64,000 bases of DNA from NCBI GenBank assembly GCA_963698735.1, contig CAVOSA010000032.1:186001-250000 (forward strand). Direction: 5' to 3'. Under the pieces are notes generated by a model that had not been told where the DNA came from, did no database searches, and worked only from the letters and a program-made list of their open reading frames with translations. Within the stretch, counting starts at the first letter, position 1. The number at the start of each line of letters is the position of its first letter. Positions 1-7,244 of this stretch are shown piece after piece. Both the position numbers and the translations under genes were made by a program. The stretch comes from RPQJ01 sp963698735 (GTDB taxonomy: Bacteria; Pseudomonadota; Gammaproteobacteria; Steroidobacterales; Steroidobacteraceae).

Positions 1-735
1 GCGTGGATGAAGTCGAACGAACTGCGCGTAGAGGCGACGCGCGCGGCCCAGTTTGGCGCGCTCGAGCCAGGCCGGTTCCGCAGCTTCGCGGGCGGCGAGG
101 CCGTGTTTTACGCCGAGCGCGTGGAGAAGTCGGGCGAACTGTTCGGCGTGTTCGTGCAGCGCAGCGACGGCGACAGGATCGAGGTCGCGATGGCCGAACG
201 CGCGGTCCAGCGCGGCGCGGGCCAGCCGGAGCAGTTGTTCATCCTGTACAACGGGCGGCGCTATGAAGGCGTGCCTGGCACGCCGTCCTGGCGCATCGTC
301 GAATTCAAGGAGCACGGCATCCCGGTGCGCCTGCCGGAGGCCAAGACCGGCAAGAGCAAGATCGAGATGAAGAGCACGGCGGCGTTGCTCGCGTCGAAGG
401 ATCCCAAGGATCGCGCTGAACTCGCCTGGCGCACGGCAGTGCCGATCATGGCCCTGGTGCTCATGGTGCTGGCCGTGCCGCTCGCCAAGTTGCGGCCGCG
501 GCAGGGGCGGTTCGCGCGAGTGGCTTTTGCGGTGCTCGCGTATTTCTTCTACTCGAACCTGCTCGCCGCGGTGCGTGTCTGGATCCAGAAGGACACGCCG
601 GCCGGGCAGTTCGGGCTCTGGTGGGTGCACGCGATCCCGCTGCTGATCGCCGCGTGGCTGTTGTGGCGTGAACTGCATCCAGGCCGACCGTGGCGCATGC
701 CCTGGTCCCGTCGGCCGGCGTCCGCGGCAAGCTGA
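1..735 (+). CDS. lptF: LPS export permease LptF, C-terminal part (cut by window start)
   Basis: These are the last 244 residues of an LptF/LptG-type permease, an inner-membrane half of the LptB2FG ABC transporter that extracts lipopolysaccharide for delivery to LptC and the periplasmic bridge. The reading frame is open from base 1, so the N-terminal membrane segments lie outside the window. What is visible is the end of the periplasmic beta-jellyroll region (to about residue 135) followed by three hydrophobic segments (about residues 145-165, 172-190 and 205-222), the usual C-terminal arrangement. The next gene, 16 bp downstream on the same strand, is lptG, the usual partner. Family assignment is firm; LptF rather than LptG rests on gene order. 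Confidence 0.9.
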   Translation, partial: AWMKSNELRVEATRAAQFGALEPGRFRSFAGGEAVFYAERVEKSGELFGVFVQRSDGDRIEVAMAERAVQRGAGQPEQLFILYNGRRYEGVPGTPSWRIVEFKEHGIPVRLPEAKTGKSKIEMKSTAALLASKDPKDRAELAWRTAVPIMALVLMVLAVPLAKLRPRQGRFARVAFAVLAYFFYSNLLAAVRVWIQKDTPAGQFGLWWVHAIPLLIAAWLLWRELHPGRPWRMPWSRRPASAAS

Positions 736-751
736 GGTCACAGGCGTCACC

Positions 752-1822
752 ATGGGCATACTCGGCCGCTACATCATCCGCACCGTGTTCGGTTACACGC
801 TGGTCGTGATGGCGGTGCTGCTCGCGCTCGGCGCGTTGTTCATGTTTATCGGCCAGCAGGACGACATCGGCGTCGGCAACTACACGGCGACCCAGGCGCT
901 GCTGTTCGTCGCGCTGAACCTGCCGAGCTACCTGTTCCAGTTGCTGCCCGTCGCGGCATTGATCGGCTCGTTGCTCGGGCTCGGTAACCTGGCGCGGGGC
1001 AGCGAACTCATCGTCATGCGGGCGTCGGGCGTGACGACGTTGCGGTTCTGCCTGTGGCTGGGTGCGGCCGGCCTGATCCTCGCTTCCCTGATGTTCGTCA
1101 TCGGTGAATTCCTGGCACCACCTCTCGGCCAGTACGCGCGCCAGATGAAAGTGTTTGCCAAGTTCGACGAGTTCAACCTCGGCGGCAACCGCGCCACGTG
1201 GGTGCGCGACGGTGACACGATCATCAGTGTCGACCAGCAGTCGGGCAGCACGCGCTTCGGCGGCATCAAGGTATTCCAGGTCGACAGTGAGCGGCAGCTC
1301 CTCAGCGTCGGCCGCGCCGAGTCCGCCAGCGTCAAGGGCGACCAGGTGTGGCGCCTGGAGAAATACGTCGGCACCGCCTTTGCGCCGGACATGACGGCCA
1401 CCGTGAGCCGCGAAGGCGAGCGCGATGTGCGCACGTCGCTGTCGTCCGACTTCCTCGGGCTTGCGGTCATGGAGCCCGAAAACATGGGATTGCGCGACCT
1501 GCGCGGCTACGTCGCGCACCTGAAGCGCAACGAGTTGCAGTCCTCACGATTCGAGGCGGCCTACTGGTCGCGTCTCGCGCGTTTCGTCGCGGTGCTGCTG
1601 GTGATCATGCTGGCATTGCCGTTCTGCATCGGTTCGTTGCGTAACTCGGGGCAGGGGGCACGCACGGTCGTCGGCGTGCTGATCGGCGCGGGTTTCGTGT
1701 TGATGAGCCAGACGCTCGAGAGCAGTGGCGAGTTGTTCAGTCTCTCCCCCTGGCTGGTGGGCTGGATTCCGACGGCGATGCTCGCCGTGGTGACCGGGAC
1801 GCTGCTCTGGCGTAATCGCTGA
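752..1822 (+). CDS. lptG: LPS export permease LptG
   Basis: A 356-residue YjgP/YjgQ-family permease, the second membrane subunit of the LptB2FG lipopolysaccharide exporter. The ATG at 752 is preferred over an upstream in-frame start because the protein then begins MGILGRYIIRTVF, the normal amphipathic N-terminus before TM1. Three hydrophobic segments fall near residues 12-35, 55-80 and 95-120. A periplasmic domain of about 150 residues follows, then three C-terminal TM segments from about residue 270. Length is typical. It sits 16 bp after lptF and must be co-transcribed with it. Its 3' side runs into a hairpin-rich gap facing the convergent sbtA operon. Confidence 0.95.
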   Translation: MGILGRYIIRTVFGYTLVVMAVLLALGALFMFIGQQDDIGVGNYTATQALLFVALNLPSYLFQLLPVAALIGSLLGLGNLARGSELIVMRASGVTTLRFCLWLGAAGLILASLMFVIGEFLAPPLGQYARQMKVFAKFDEFNLGGNRATWVRDGDTIISVDQQSGSTRFGGIKVFQVDSERQLLSVGRAESASVKGDQVWRLEKYVGTAFAPDMTATVSREGERDVRTSLSSDFLGLAVMEPENMGLRDLRGYVAHLKRNELQSSRFEAAYWSRLARFVAVLLVIMLALPFCIGSLRNSGQGARTVVGVLIGAGFVLMSQTLESSGELFSLSPWLVGWIPTAMLAVVTGTLLWRNR

Positions 1823-1920
1823 TTCGCGGCGCCGGCGTTCTGCTGGCGCTTTCGGCTGTTTGCTTGTTTTGATTCTTGGCTTGCGCCCGAATTGAGTTAG
1901 GCACCGGAGCGTGGCGCGCC

Positions 1921-1982
1921 GGTTCGGTTGCCTTTCTGGCGGGCGGAAAGGCAGACACGCCCGCCAGAAAGGCAACCGAACC
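1921..1982 (+). repeat. conserved-loop hairpin, copy A (24-bp perfect stem)
   Basis: Bases 1921-1944 are the exact reverse complement of 1959-1982 (24 of 24). They enclose the 14-nt loop GGAAAGGCAGACAC at 1945-1958. The loop sequence recurs in copies B, C and D of this window, but the arms of this copy are not related to theirs. It begins about 98 bp after the lptG stop codon. It could act as a transcript 3'-end structure, but no poly-T follows. The match was read directly from the sequence. Confidence 0.9.
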
Positions 1983-2009
1983 GGGCGCCTGATATGCGGC
2001 GCCTGAGCG

Positions 2010-2032
2010 GTTTTCGGCGCGACGCCGAAAAC
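2010..2032 (+). repeat. short inverted repeat
   Basis: GTTTTCGGCG (2010-2019) pairs perfectly with CGCCGAAAAC (2023-2032) across a CGA loop. It lies 28 bp after hairpin copy A and does not contain the shared 14-nt loop motif. Function unknown. Confidence 0.7.
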
Positions 2033-2240
2033 ACGCACGGCGCAGCAGCGTCGACGCGGCGCCAGTCGATGCCGGCGCGCGAATGCAAACGTCAGGCCGA
2101 CAGAGGGCGCTGTGTCACGCGGCGAACATCGCATCAGGAAAGACGCTTTGGTAGCGTTCTGCGAAGCCTTGGGTTCGTTTGGGCTGTTGTGACGCCGATC
2201 GATCCGAGTGCGCTCTGGCTGTTGCCGCTGCTTGCGCCGT

Positions 2241-2270
2241 GCGAATTGTTCGGCGTGCCGAACAGCTCGC
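2241..2270 (+). repeat. imperfect inverted repeat
   Basis: Arms 2241-2254 and 2257-2270 pair at 12 of 14 positions around a 2-nt centre; the inner 8 bp (TGTTCGGC with GCCGAACA) are perfect. It lies between the two conserved-loop hairpins of this gap. Function unknown. Confidence 0.6.
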
Positions 2271-2288
2271 TCAGGCGCGGCCGTTCAG

Positions 2289-2362
2289 GCGCTCGTTCCG
2301 GGACTTATCCGGGCGAGCGTGTCTGCCTTTCCGCTCGCCCGCATAAGTCCCGGAACGAGCGC
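2289..2362 (-). repeat. conserved-loop hairpin, copy B (30-bp stem, 29 paired)
   Basis: Arms 2289-2318 and 2333-2362 pair at 29 of 30 positions (one C-C mismatch). They enclose GTGTCTGCCTTTCC (2319-2332), the exact reverse complement of the loop in copy A. The arms share no sequence with copy A's arms. The hairpin ends 3 bp beyond the stop codon of the minus-strand RDD gene, so it would form the 3' end of that operon's transcript. On the minus strand the loop reads the same as in copy A, so each copy presents the same loop to its own converging transcript. Confidence 0.9.
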
Positions 2363-2365
2363 ATG

Positions 2366-2836
2366 TCACGTCCTCGTCTTTGTGCGCTTCGGCAACACCA
2401 CAACCCGCGTGCGCGACAGCGAGTCATGCCACGTGCGGCGCTCGCGATCGAAGAGCGCCCACCACCAGCCAAGCCCGGCTGGAATCCAGGAGAGGAGACT
2501 CGCCCCCAGCCGTTGCGCGACGTCGCGCCACGTCAGCAGGTAGCCATCATCGCGCTGCACGCGCAGCCGCCACGTCGTCATGCCGAGCGTCTGGCCGCGC
2601 CGGGTCCACGGCAGGCCGCAGTAGACGACGATGGCGGCGACGCACGCGAGGCGGTGCAGTGCGGCGAGCAGCGGGAACTGCCGCCAGGTCACGGCTTCGC
2701 CGCCGGTGAACGGCAGGAAGCACGCCGTCACGATCATCAGCAGCGCGGCGAGCAGCAGGCCATCGTAGAGCATGGCGGCGAACCGTCGTGGCAGTCCGGC
2801 GCGGGGCAGGCCGGTATCGTCAGCCGGGCTGGTCAT
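2366..2836 (-). CDS. RDD family membrane protein
   Basis: A 156-residue protein with the RDD-domain layout. An N-terminal RR..A..YDG segment enters TM1 (about residues 20-42). A second hydrophobic stretch lies near 60-77, followed by the conserved GQTLGM..W..RV motif (about 81-93). A third hydrophobic stretch with W residues (about 108-127) precedes the FDRERRTWHD end. RDD proteins are small inner-membrane proteins of mostly unknown role; some have been linked to ion exchange. It starts 4 bp after the stop of the PII-like gene, so it is probably the last gene of an sbtA / PII-like / RDD operon. No specific substrate can be inferred. Confidence 0.85.
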   Translation of the reverse strand: MTSPADDTGLPRAGLPRRFAAMLYDGLLLAALLMIVTACFLPFTGGEAVTWRQFPLLAALHRLACVAAIVVYCGLPWTRRGQTLGMTTWRLRVQRDDGYLLTWRDVAQRLGASLLSWIPAGLGWWWALFDRERRTWHDSLSRTRVVVLPKRTKTRT

Positions 2837-2840
2837 CCGT

Positions 2841-3143
2841 TCAGAACTTGTCGGACCGCAGCACGCCGACGTCCTGCATGAACAGGATCATGGCGTAGTG
2901 ATCGTAGAACTTCTCTCGCATCCGCCCGGCGATGCGGTCGGCGAGCGCAGGGTCGCAGATTACTTCGACGCGGATGTTGCCTTCCTGCGCCCAGTCGGAC
3001 TGGCGCGTGCCGCGGCTGCCCTTGCCCCGCGCATCCGTAATCGTGAACCCGCGGACACCGAGAGTTTCGAGTTCGCCCACGAGCGAGCGCTCGAGCGCAG
3101 CTTCGGTGACGATCGTGACCATGCGTCGCGTGTACTGCTGCAT
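2841..3143 (-). CDS. PII-like signalling protein (SbtB-type)
   Basis: A 100-residue ferredoxin-fold protein of the PII-like group. Visible are the first strand MVTIVTEAALE, an ALERSLVGELETLGVRGFT helix-strand unit, a glycine- and arginine-rich T-loop-like stretch (GKGSRGTRQSDW, about residues 40-51), and the second beta-alpha-beta unit (IRVEVICDPALADRI). It lies 10 bp downstream of the SbtA-family transporter gene, the classic place for SbtB, which binds adenine nucleotides and regulates SbtA. The cysteine-bearing C-terminal extension of cyanobacterial SbtB is absent; the protein ends VLRSDKF. The start could instead be the ATG at residue 8 (3122). Regulation of the neighbouring transporter is inferred from family and position. 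Confidence 0.8.
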   Translation of the reverse strand: MQQYTRRMVTIVTEAALERSLVGELETLGVRGFTITDARGKGSRGTRQSDWAQEGNIRVEVICDPALADRIAGRMREKFYDHYAMILFMQDVGVLRSDKF

Positions 3144-3153
3144 GTGAAGGGTC

Positions 3154-4095
3154 TCAGAAGGTGGCTATCGCCGACGCCAGCCGCTGGTACAGCGGGATGC
3201 CGACGATGATGTTGAACGGGAACGTGATGGCCAGCGAGGCCGTCAGCGACAACGCCGGATTGGCTTCCGGCACCGCAGTGCGCATGGCAGTCGGCGCGGC
3301 GATGTAGGAAGCGCTGGCAGCCAGCGTGGCGAGCACGGTGATGCCGCCAACCGACAGGCCAATCGCACGCCCGAGCAGCGCGCCGACGAGGGCACCGAAG
3401 AGCGGCATCAGCACGCCGAACAGGACCAGGAACACGGCATTGCGCCTGAGCGCCCCGAGCTGGGTGGCGGCGATGAGCCCCATCTCGAGCAGGAACAGCG
3501 CCAGGATGCCCTTGAACAGGCCGAAGAACAGCGGCTGAATCGAGGCGGTGCCGTCGGGACCGCTGAGCCAGCCGATCGCGAGGCCGCCGAGCAGCAGCAC
3601 GATGCTGCGGCCGAGCAGCAACTCGCGCAGCAGCGGCTTCCATGCCACGTCTGCGCGGAGGCCGCGCGCCAGCACGATGCCGGCCAGGATGGCGGGTACT
3701 TCGAGCACGACCACCCACACCGGCGCGCGCGCTTCGTAAGCGATGCCTTGCGCGGCGAGATGGCCGATCAGCACAGCGAACGTGCCGACGCTCACGGAGC
3801 CATAATGCGCGGCCAGCGATGCCGCGTCAGGCCGTGACAGTCGTCCGAGATGCCGTGCAGCGAGGAAAGCCGGCAGCGGCAGGCCGAACCCGAGGGCCAG
3901 CAGCGCCGCGAGTTCCATTGCCGGGATGCCTTCGCCGGCGCGTGCGAGTTCGACGCCGCCCTTGAGGCCGATCGCGAGCAACAGCAAGGTGCTGACGAAG
4001 TCGTAGATGGCGGCGGGCAAGCGCAGCTCGGCGCGCGCCAGTCCCGCGAAGGCACCGAGCAGGAAGAACAGAATGACGGGGTCCAGGTTCAGCAT
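3154..4095 (-). CDS. sbtA: SbtA-family sodium-dependent bicarbonate transporter-like protein
   Basis: A 313-residue polytopic protein of the SbtA (DUF897) family, whose characterised cyanobacterial members import bicarbonate with sodium. About ten hydrophobic segments are visible. They include two half-repeats with the small-residue motifs HYGSVSVGTFAVL (first half) and LAASASYIAAPTAMR (second half), where the substrate and sodium sites lie in the family. The ATG at 4095 is chosen over an upstream in-frame start because MLNLDPVILFFLLG is the usual family start. The PII-like gene follows at 10 bp. Substrate specificity in this organism is inferred from the family; other anions remain possible. 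Confidence 0.8.
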   Translation of the reverse strand: MLNLDPVILFFLLGAFAGLARAELRLPAAIYDFVSTLLLLAIGLKGGVELARAGEGIPAMELAALLALGFGLPLPAFLAARHLGRLSRPDAASLAAHYGSVSVGTFAVLIGHLAAQGIAYEARAPVWVVVLEVPAILAGIVLARGLRADVAWKPLLRELLLGRSIVLLLGGLAIGWLSGPDGTASIQPLFFGLFKGILALFLLEMGLIAATQLGALRRNAVFLVLFGVLMPLFGALVGALLGRAIGLSVGGITVLATLAASASYIAAPTAMRTAVPEANPALSLTASLAITFPFNIIVGIPLYQRLASAIATF

Positions 4096-4215
4096 GAATC
4101 GTCGACGGGTGACGCGGACAGTTTGCGTGTGCGGCAACGGTAGGCGAAATTGCGGCGGGAGTCACGGCATCGCGGCCGGGAATCCAGGCCGTGACACTGC
4201 ACGAAGGAAAGCGCG

Positions 4216-4905
4216 ATGAGGCTCACTCCGGAGAACGGTTCGAGTGCCCAGGCATTGGTCTGGGATTGGCCGCTGCGCGTCTTCCACTGGACGCTCGCGC
4301 TGGCCGTGGCGGGTTCGTTTGCCACGCATTACGCGGGCATCGAGTGGTTCGCGTGGCACCGTCGCTGCGGCTACGCCGCGCTGGTGCTGATCGTGTTCCG
4401 GCTCGCGTGGGGATTTGTGGGGACGCGACATGCGCGTTTTGCGTCTTTCCTGCGCGGCCCGGCCGTCGTATTCGACCACCTGCGTGGCCGGCAGGCGTAT
4501 CCGGCCGCGGGGCACAATCCGCTCGGCGGCCTGAGCGTCGTCGCTTTCCTGCTCGTGCTCGTCGTGCAGGCGACGACGGGACTGTTTGCAAATGATGAGA
4601 TCGCGAATGCCGGGCCGTTCTTCGGCTGGACCACGCCGGAGACCAGCAATCGGCTGACGTCGCTGCACGCAATCAACTCGAAGGTCCTGCTCGGCCTCAT
4701 CGTCCTGCACCTGGCCGCGGTGGCGTGGTACGACATCGTCCGGCGTGAAGGCCTGGTGCGCGCATTCTGGACGGGACGGAAGACGGGAGCGGACGGCATC
4801 GACTCATCGCGCGGCGAACGCGCCGTCCTGATCGTGATCGTGCTGATCGTCGCCCTGGCGCTCGCGATCCGTGCGGCGCCCGAGGCGACCATCAGTCTTT
4901 TCTAG
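4216..4905 (+). CDS. cytochrome b561-type diheme membrane protein
   Basis: A 229-residue inner-membrane cytochrome b of the COG3658 / b561 type, expected to pass electrons between the quinone pool or another membrane donor and a periplasmic acceptor. Four or five hydrophobic segments are seen, with histidines placed as heme ligands: VFHW (H24), H38, H48 in HRRCGYAAL, and LHAINSKVLLGLIVLHLAAVAWYD near residues 148-171, with H149 and H164. It starts divergently from the sbtA operon. It converges with a cytochrome c' gene 43 bp away; this pairing of membrane b-type and periplasmic c'-type cytochromes is common and suggests redox partnership. Partner and substrate are inferred. Confidence 0.85.
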   Translation: MRLTPENGSSAQALVWDWPLRVFHWTLALAVAGSFATHYAGIEWFAWHRRCGYAALVLIVFRLAWGFVGTRHARFASFLRGPAVVFDHLRGRQAYPAAGHNPLGGLSVVAFLLVLVVQATTGLFANDEIANAGPFFGWTTPETSNRLTSLHAINSKVLLGLIVLHLAAVAWYDIVRREGLVRAFWTGRKTGADGIDSSRGERAVLIVIVLIVALALAIRAAPEATISLF

Positions 4906-4948
4906 GCTGCGACTCCTGATTGCGGCGCCGGGCTGCGACGCTGCGGCC

Positions 4949-5416
4949 TCAGTCGTTCTTGTACTTGTCGTGGCAGGCCTTGCAGGTGTTCGCCGTATCG
5001 AAGAACGCTGCCTTGCTCTTGGCGAAATCGCCTGACTTCGCCACGGTCGCCAGCGTTGCGCTGCGGTCGACGAGGTCTTTCATCTTGGCGTCGAAGTCCG
5101 CGCGGTTCGCCCACATTTCGGGCTTGAGCTCCGAGTGCGGCAGGCCCTTCGACTCAACCGGAAAGGCTTCGCTCAGCATCGGCGCCACGGCCGCGACACG
5201 CTCGGCGCGCCTGGCAAACTCGGCGGCGTCGTAAGGCACCTTGCCCTGGGCCATCGCGCCCATCGGGCCGAAATTCCAGGCCATGACCTGGTACAGCGAC
5301 TTGCGGTACTTGAGCGCCTGCTCGCCCTTGGAGGGCGCGCCCTGCGCGTGCACGGCGCCGGCAAAGATGCAGGCTGATACCAGCGCGGCGATGACAAACG
5401 GACGGGGAAGATTCAT
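4949..5416 (-). CDS. periplasmic cytochrome c' family protein
   Basis: A 155-residue protein with a signal peptide (hydrophobic to about residue 22, cleavage likely after VHA) and a single C-terminal CKACH heme-attachment motif (about residues 146-150), followed by DKYKND. This is the four-helix-bundle cytochrome c' / c-556 layout. The M-x(n)-MG stretch near residues 44-54 (MAWNFGPMGAM) matches the region of the sixth-ligand or distal residue. Such proteins bind gaseous ligands such as NO, or act as electron carriers in the periplasm. It converges on the cytochrome b561-type gene. Confidence 0.9.
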   Translation of the reverse strand: MNLPRPFVIAALVSACIFAGAVHAQGAPSKGEQALKYRKSLYQVMAWNFGPMGAMAQGKVPYDAAEFARRAERVAAVAPMLSEAFPVESKGLPHSELKPEMWANRADFDAKMKDLVDRSATLATVAKSGDFAKSKAAFFDTANTCKACHDKYKND

Positions 5417-5505
5417 TGCGGGAAGGCTCCTTCAGCTGGGGGTCCATTACGGAGCAGCGAAGGTACCGCAGCCCGCGGCGCGGTGTCACCACGGTGTCCG
5501 CGAGG

Positions 5506-6231
5506 TCAGCCGGTGATGCGGGGCGCCTTGGCCAGGATCTCGCTGCGGTGCGCCCGCAGGATTTTCCAGACGTCCGTTTCGGACGGCCGATCGGCCATGC
5601 GGGCGATGAGGCTGGCGAGCGCGGGCCACTCGCGCCCCCACTCGAGCATGCGTACGGCGTCGGCGATGACCTTAACCGCCATTGCGTCTTTCACGGCGGG
5701 AGTTGACGCGGGGCGTGTCGGCGCTGCTGCCGCCCGAGGCGCAGCCGCGGGGCGCGACTGGCTCGCAGCCCCTGCCGGCGCTGTGCTCCTGGCGGGCCGC
5801 TTGTGCGTGCCCGTCGCGGACCTGGCGGGCGGGCCCGCTGGCGGCGCTTTCGTCGACGACTTCGCAGTACTCCGGATCCTGGGTTGCTCGACCGTGCCGG
5901 ACAGTCCCGCATCGGGTGCCTTGCCGGTCGCGAGCGGGATAAAGCGTTCAATGTGCTCCGACCCCAGCAGGCCGGTCAGGAACGACATGAGCTCGAGCGA
6001 CTCCGCGAACTTCGCGTCGCCCTGGTCCCTGCGTTCGACGAGGTGTGCCTTGAGTTCCAGCAACCGGGTCTGTGCGAGTTTCACCACGAAGGCATTCGGG
6101 CGCTGGTGTTTCGGCCACGCCTCGGCGCGGGCATAGGCCGCGTCGTCCAGTTTCAGGTAGCGCAGGTGCAGGTCGACGCTGGCAAGCCAGCGCTCCAGTA
6201 ACTCCTCCACGCGCTTGTCTGACGCCGACAT
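5506..6231 (-). CDS. unrecognised protein with Ala/Pro-rich linker
   Basis: A 241-residue protein I do not recognise. The ATG at 6231 gives the N-terminus MSASDKRVEELLERWL; upstream codons in the same frame run through the palindrome of the neighbouring gene and look non-coding. Residues 1-105 are predicted helical, with charged heptad-like spacing. About 106-185 is a low-complexity Ala/Pro/Thr/Arg/Lys linker, and 186-241 is a second small helical module (AVRMLEWGREWPALASLIARM). No signal peptide or TM segment. It is divergent from the DUF6502 gene. The two-module shape with a flexible positively charged linker suggests a cytoplasmic scaffold or nucleic-acid binder, but that is a guess. Confidence 0.65.
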   Translation of the reverse strand: MSASDKRVEELLERWLASVDLHLRYLKLDDAAYARAEAWPKHQRPNAFVVKLAQTRLLELKAHLVERRDQGDAKFAESLELMSFLTGLLGSEHIERFIPLATGKAPDAGLSGTVEQPRIRSTAKSSTKAPPAGPPARSATGTHKRPARSTAPAGAASQSRPAAAPRAAAAPTRPASTPAVKDAMAVKVIADAVRMLEWGREWPALASLIARMADRPSETDVWKILRAHRSEILAKAPRITG

Positions 6232-6374
6232 CGTGTCACCCCGCCCGGTCCGTGGCCGCAGTCTAGTGCGAGGCGGGGGGTGTCGCACGTGTTCGCCCGG
6301 ATTTCCCTGCCAAAGCTGTGAAGGGACTCGCAGTTCCGCGCCGGGCCGCGATCCGTGCGATCTGGGGGATTGCA

Positions 6375-7244
6375 ATGAATCTATATATGGGACATAGTGT
6401 CCCATATATGGCTAAAGAGTCACAGCGATCGATCATCACCGCCTGCCTGCGCTGGCTGCGGCCGATCGCGCGCTGGCTGCTGAAGTCGGGCATCACCTGG
6501 AAGGAATTTGCCGAGCTTTCGCGCGTCGTCTTCGTTGACGTTGCTGCCACTGAGTTCGGGCTGCGCGGCCGCCCGACCAACGTGTCGCGCATCGCACTGC
6601 TCACGGGCATGACTCGCCGGGAGGTGCGTCGCTATCGTGAGTCCGAGGTCGAGATTCCGGTCGAGGAAGTACGAGCGGAGGACGACCTCAACCACGCGAG
6701 CCGAGTGCTGGCAGGCTGGCACCTTGATCGCGAATTCATCGACGAGCTCGGCCGGCCACGAGCGCTCAATGCCAAGGGCGAGGGCGCAACGTTCGAGCGG
6801 CTCGTGCGCCGCTACGCAGGCGACATCCCCGTGACGGCGCTGACCAAGGAGCTGGTGCGCTCCGGTTCGATCGAGCGCACGAAAGACGGCTGCTATCGAG
6901 CGCTGCGACGCTTCTACATGCCAAGGGCAATGGACGGGCAGGCCGTCGAGCGTTCGGGCGCCGTGATTGCCGACCTCGCGACGACCATCGAACACAACCT
7001 GTCGCGCGATGCTGCGGAGCCGCCCCGTTTCGAGCGTCGCGCCCAGAATCGTCACATCGATCCGCGCCAGCTGCCGGCTTTCCGCGCGTTCATGGAGCGC
7101 GAAGGCCAGGCGTTCCTCGAGCGCTGCGACGAATGGCTGAGCGCGCACGAGGCGCAACAGGGCGAAGGGGCGTCGGTTGCCACTCTGCGTTTGGGCGTAG
7201 GGGTCTTTGCAATTCAGGAACGGATGGTCGGAGAACGACGATGA
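6375..7244 (+). CDS. DUF6502 family protein (helix-turn-helix-like N-terminus)
   Basis: A 289-residue protein of the DUF6502 family, function not established. The N-terminal half has a winged-helix-like arrangement: a helical SQRSIITACLRWLRPIARWL start, then VSRIALLTGMTRREVRRYRE, which looks like a helix-turn-helix recognition segment. Three in-frame ATGs (6375, 6387, 6408) are possible. The first is chosen because GGGGGA lies six bases upstream; 6408 would start exactly at the conserved MAKESQ region. A 27-bp AT-rich palindrome (6383-6409) covers these codons. The stop overlaps the start of the DUF5666 gene (ATGA), so the two are translationally coupled. A role as regulator of the downstream genes is inferred. 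Confidence 0.75.
   Translation: MNLYMGHSVPYMAKESQRSIITACLRWLRPIARWLLKSGITWKEFAELSRVVFVDVAATEFGLRGRPTNVSRIALLTGMTRREVRRYRESEVEIPVEEVRAEDDLNHASRVLAGWHLDREFIDELGRPRALNAKGEGATFERLVRRYAGDIPVTALTKELVRSGSIERTKDGCYRALRRFYMPRAMDGQAVERSGAVIADLATTIEHNLSRDAAEPPRFERRAQNRHIDPRQLPAFRAFMEREGQAFLERCDEWLSAHEAQQGEGASVATLRLGVGVFAIQERMVGERR
6383..6409. promoter_or_regulatory. perfect AT-rich palindrome, candidate operator
   Basis: ATATATGGGACA (6383-6394) and TGTCCCATATAT (6398-6409) are perfect inverted repeats around TAG. In a two-thirds G+C context this AT-rich dyad stands out. Its halves contain TATAT stretches that could serve as -10 elements. It overlaps the candidate start codons of the DUF6502 gene, whose product has a helix-turn-helix-like segment, so autoregulation is a natural hypothesis. 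It could instead act as an mRNA hairpin at the start of the coding region. Confidence 0.6.

Larger units (their letters stand above)
1823..2365. other. hairpin-rich convergent intergenic region, no gene
   Basis: This 543-bp gap between the convergent lptG and RDD genes holds no convincing gene; its open frames are Arg/Ala-rich shadows without a plausible start or family match. It contains at least four inverted repeats. Two are long and share an identical 14-nt loop (1921-1982 and 2289-2362). Two are shorter: a 10-bp stem at 2010-2032, and a 14-bp imperfect stem at 2241-2270. No T-tract follows the long stems. The other large gap in the window (60345-60833) has the same character. Confidence 0.8.

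Noticed and set aside
1928..2881. 317-codon open frame spanning the first hairpin island
   Set aside because: It runs through perfect inverted repeats and opposite two real genes; composition is non-coding.
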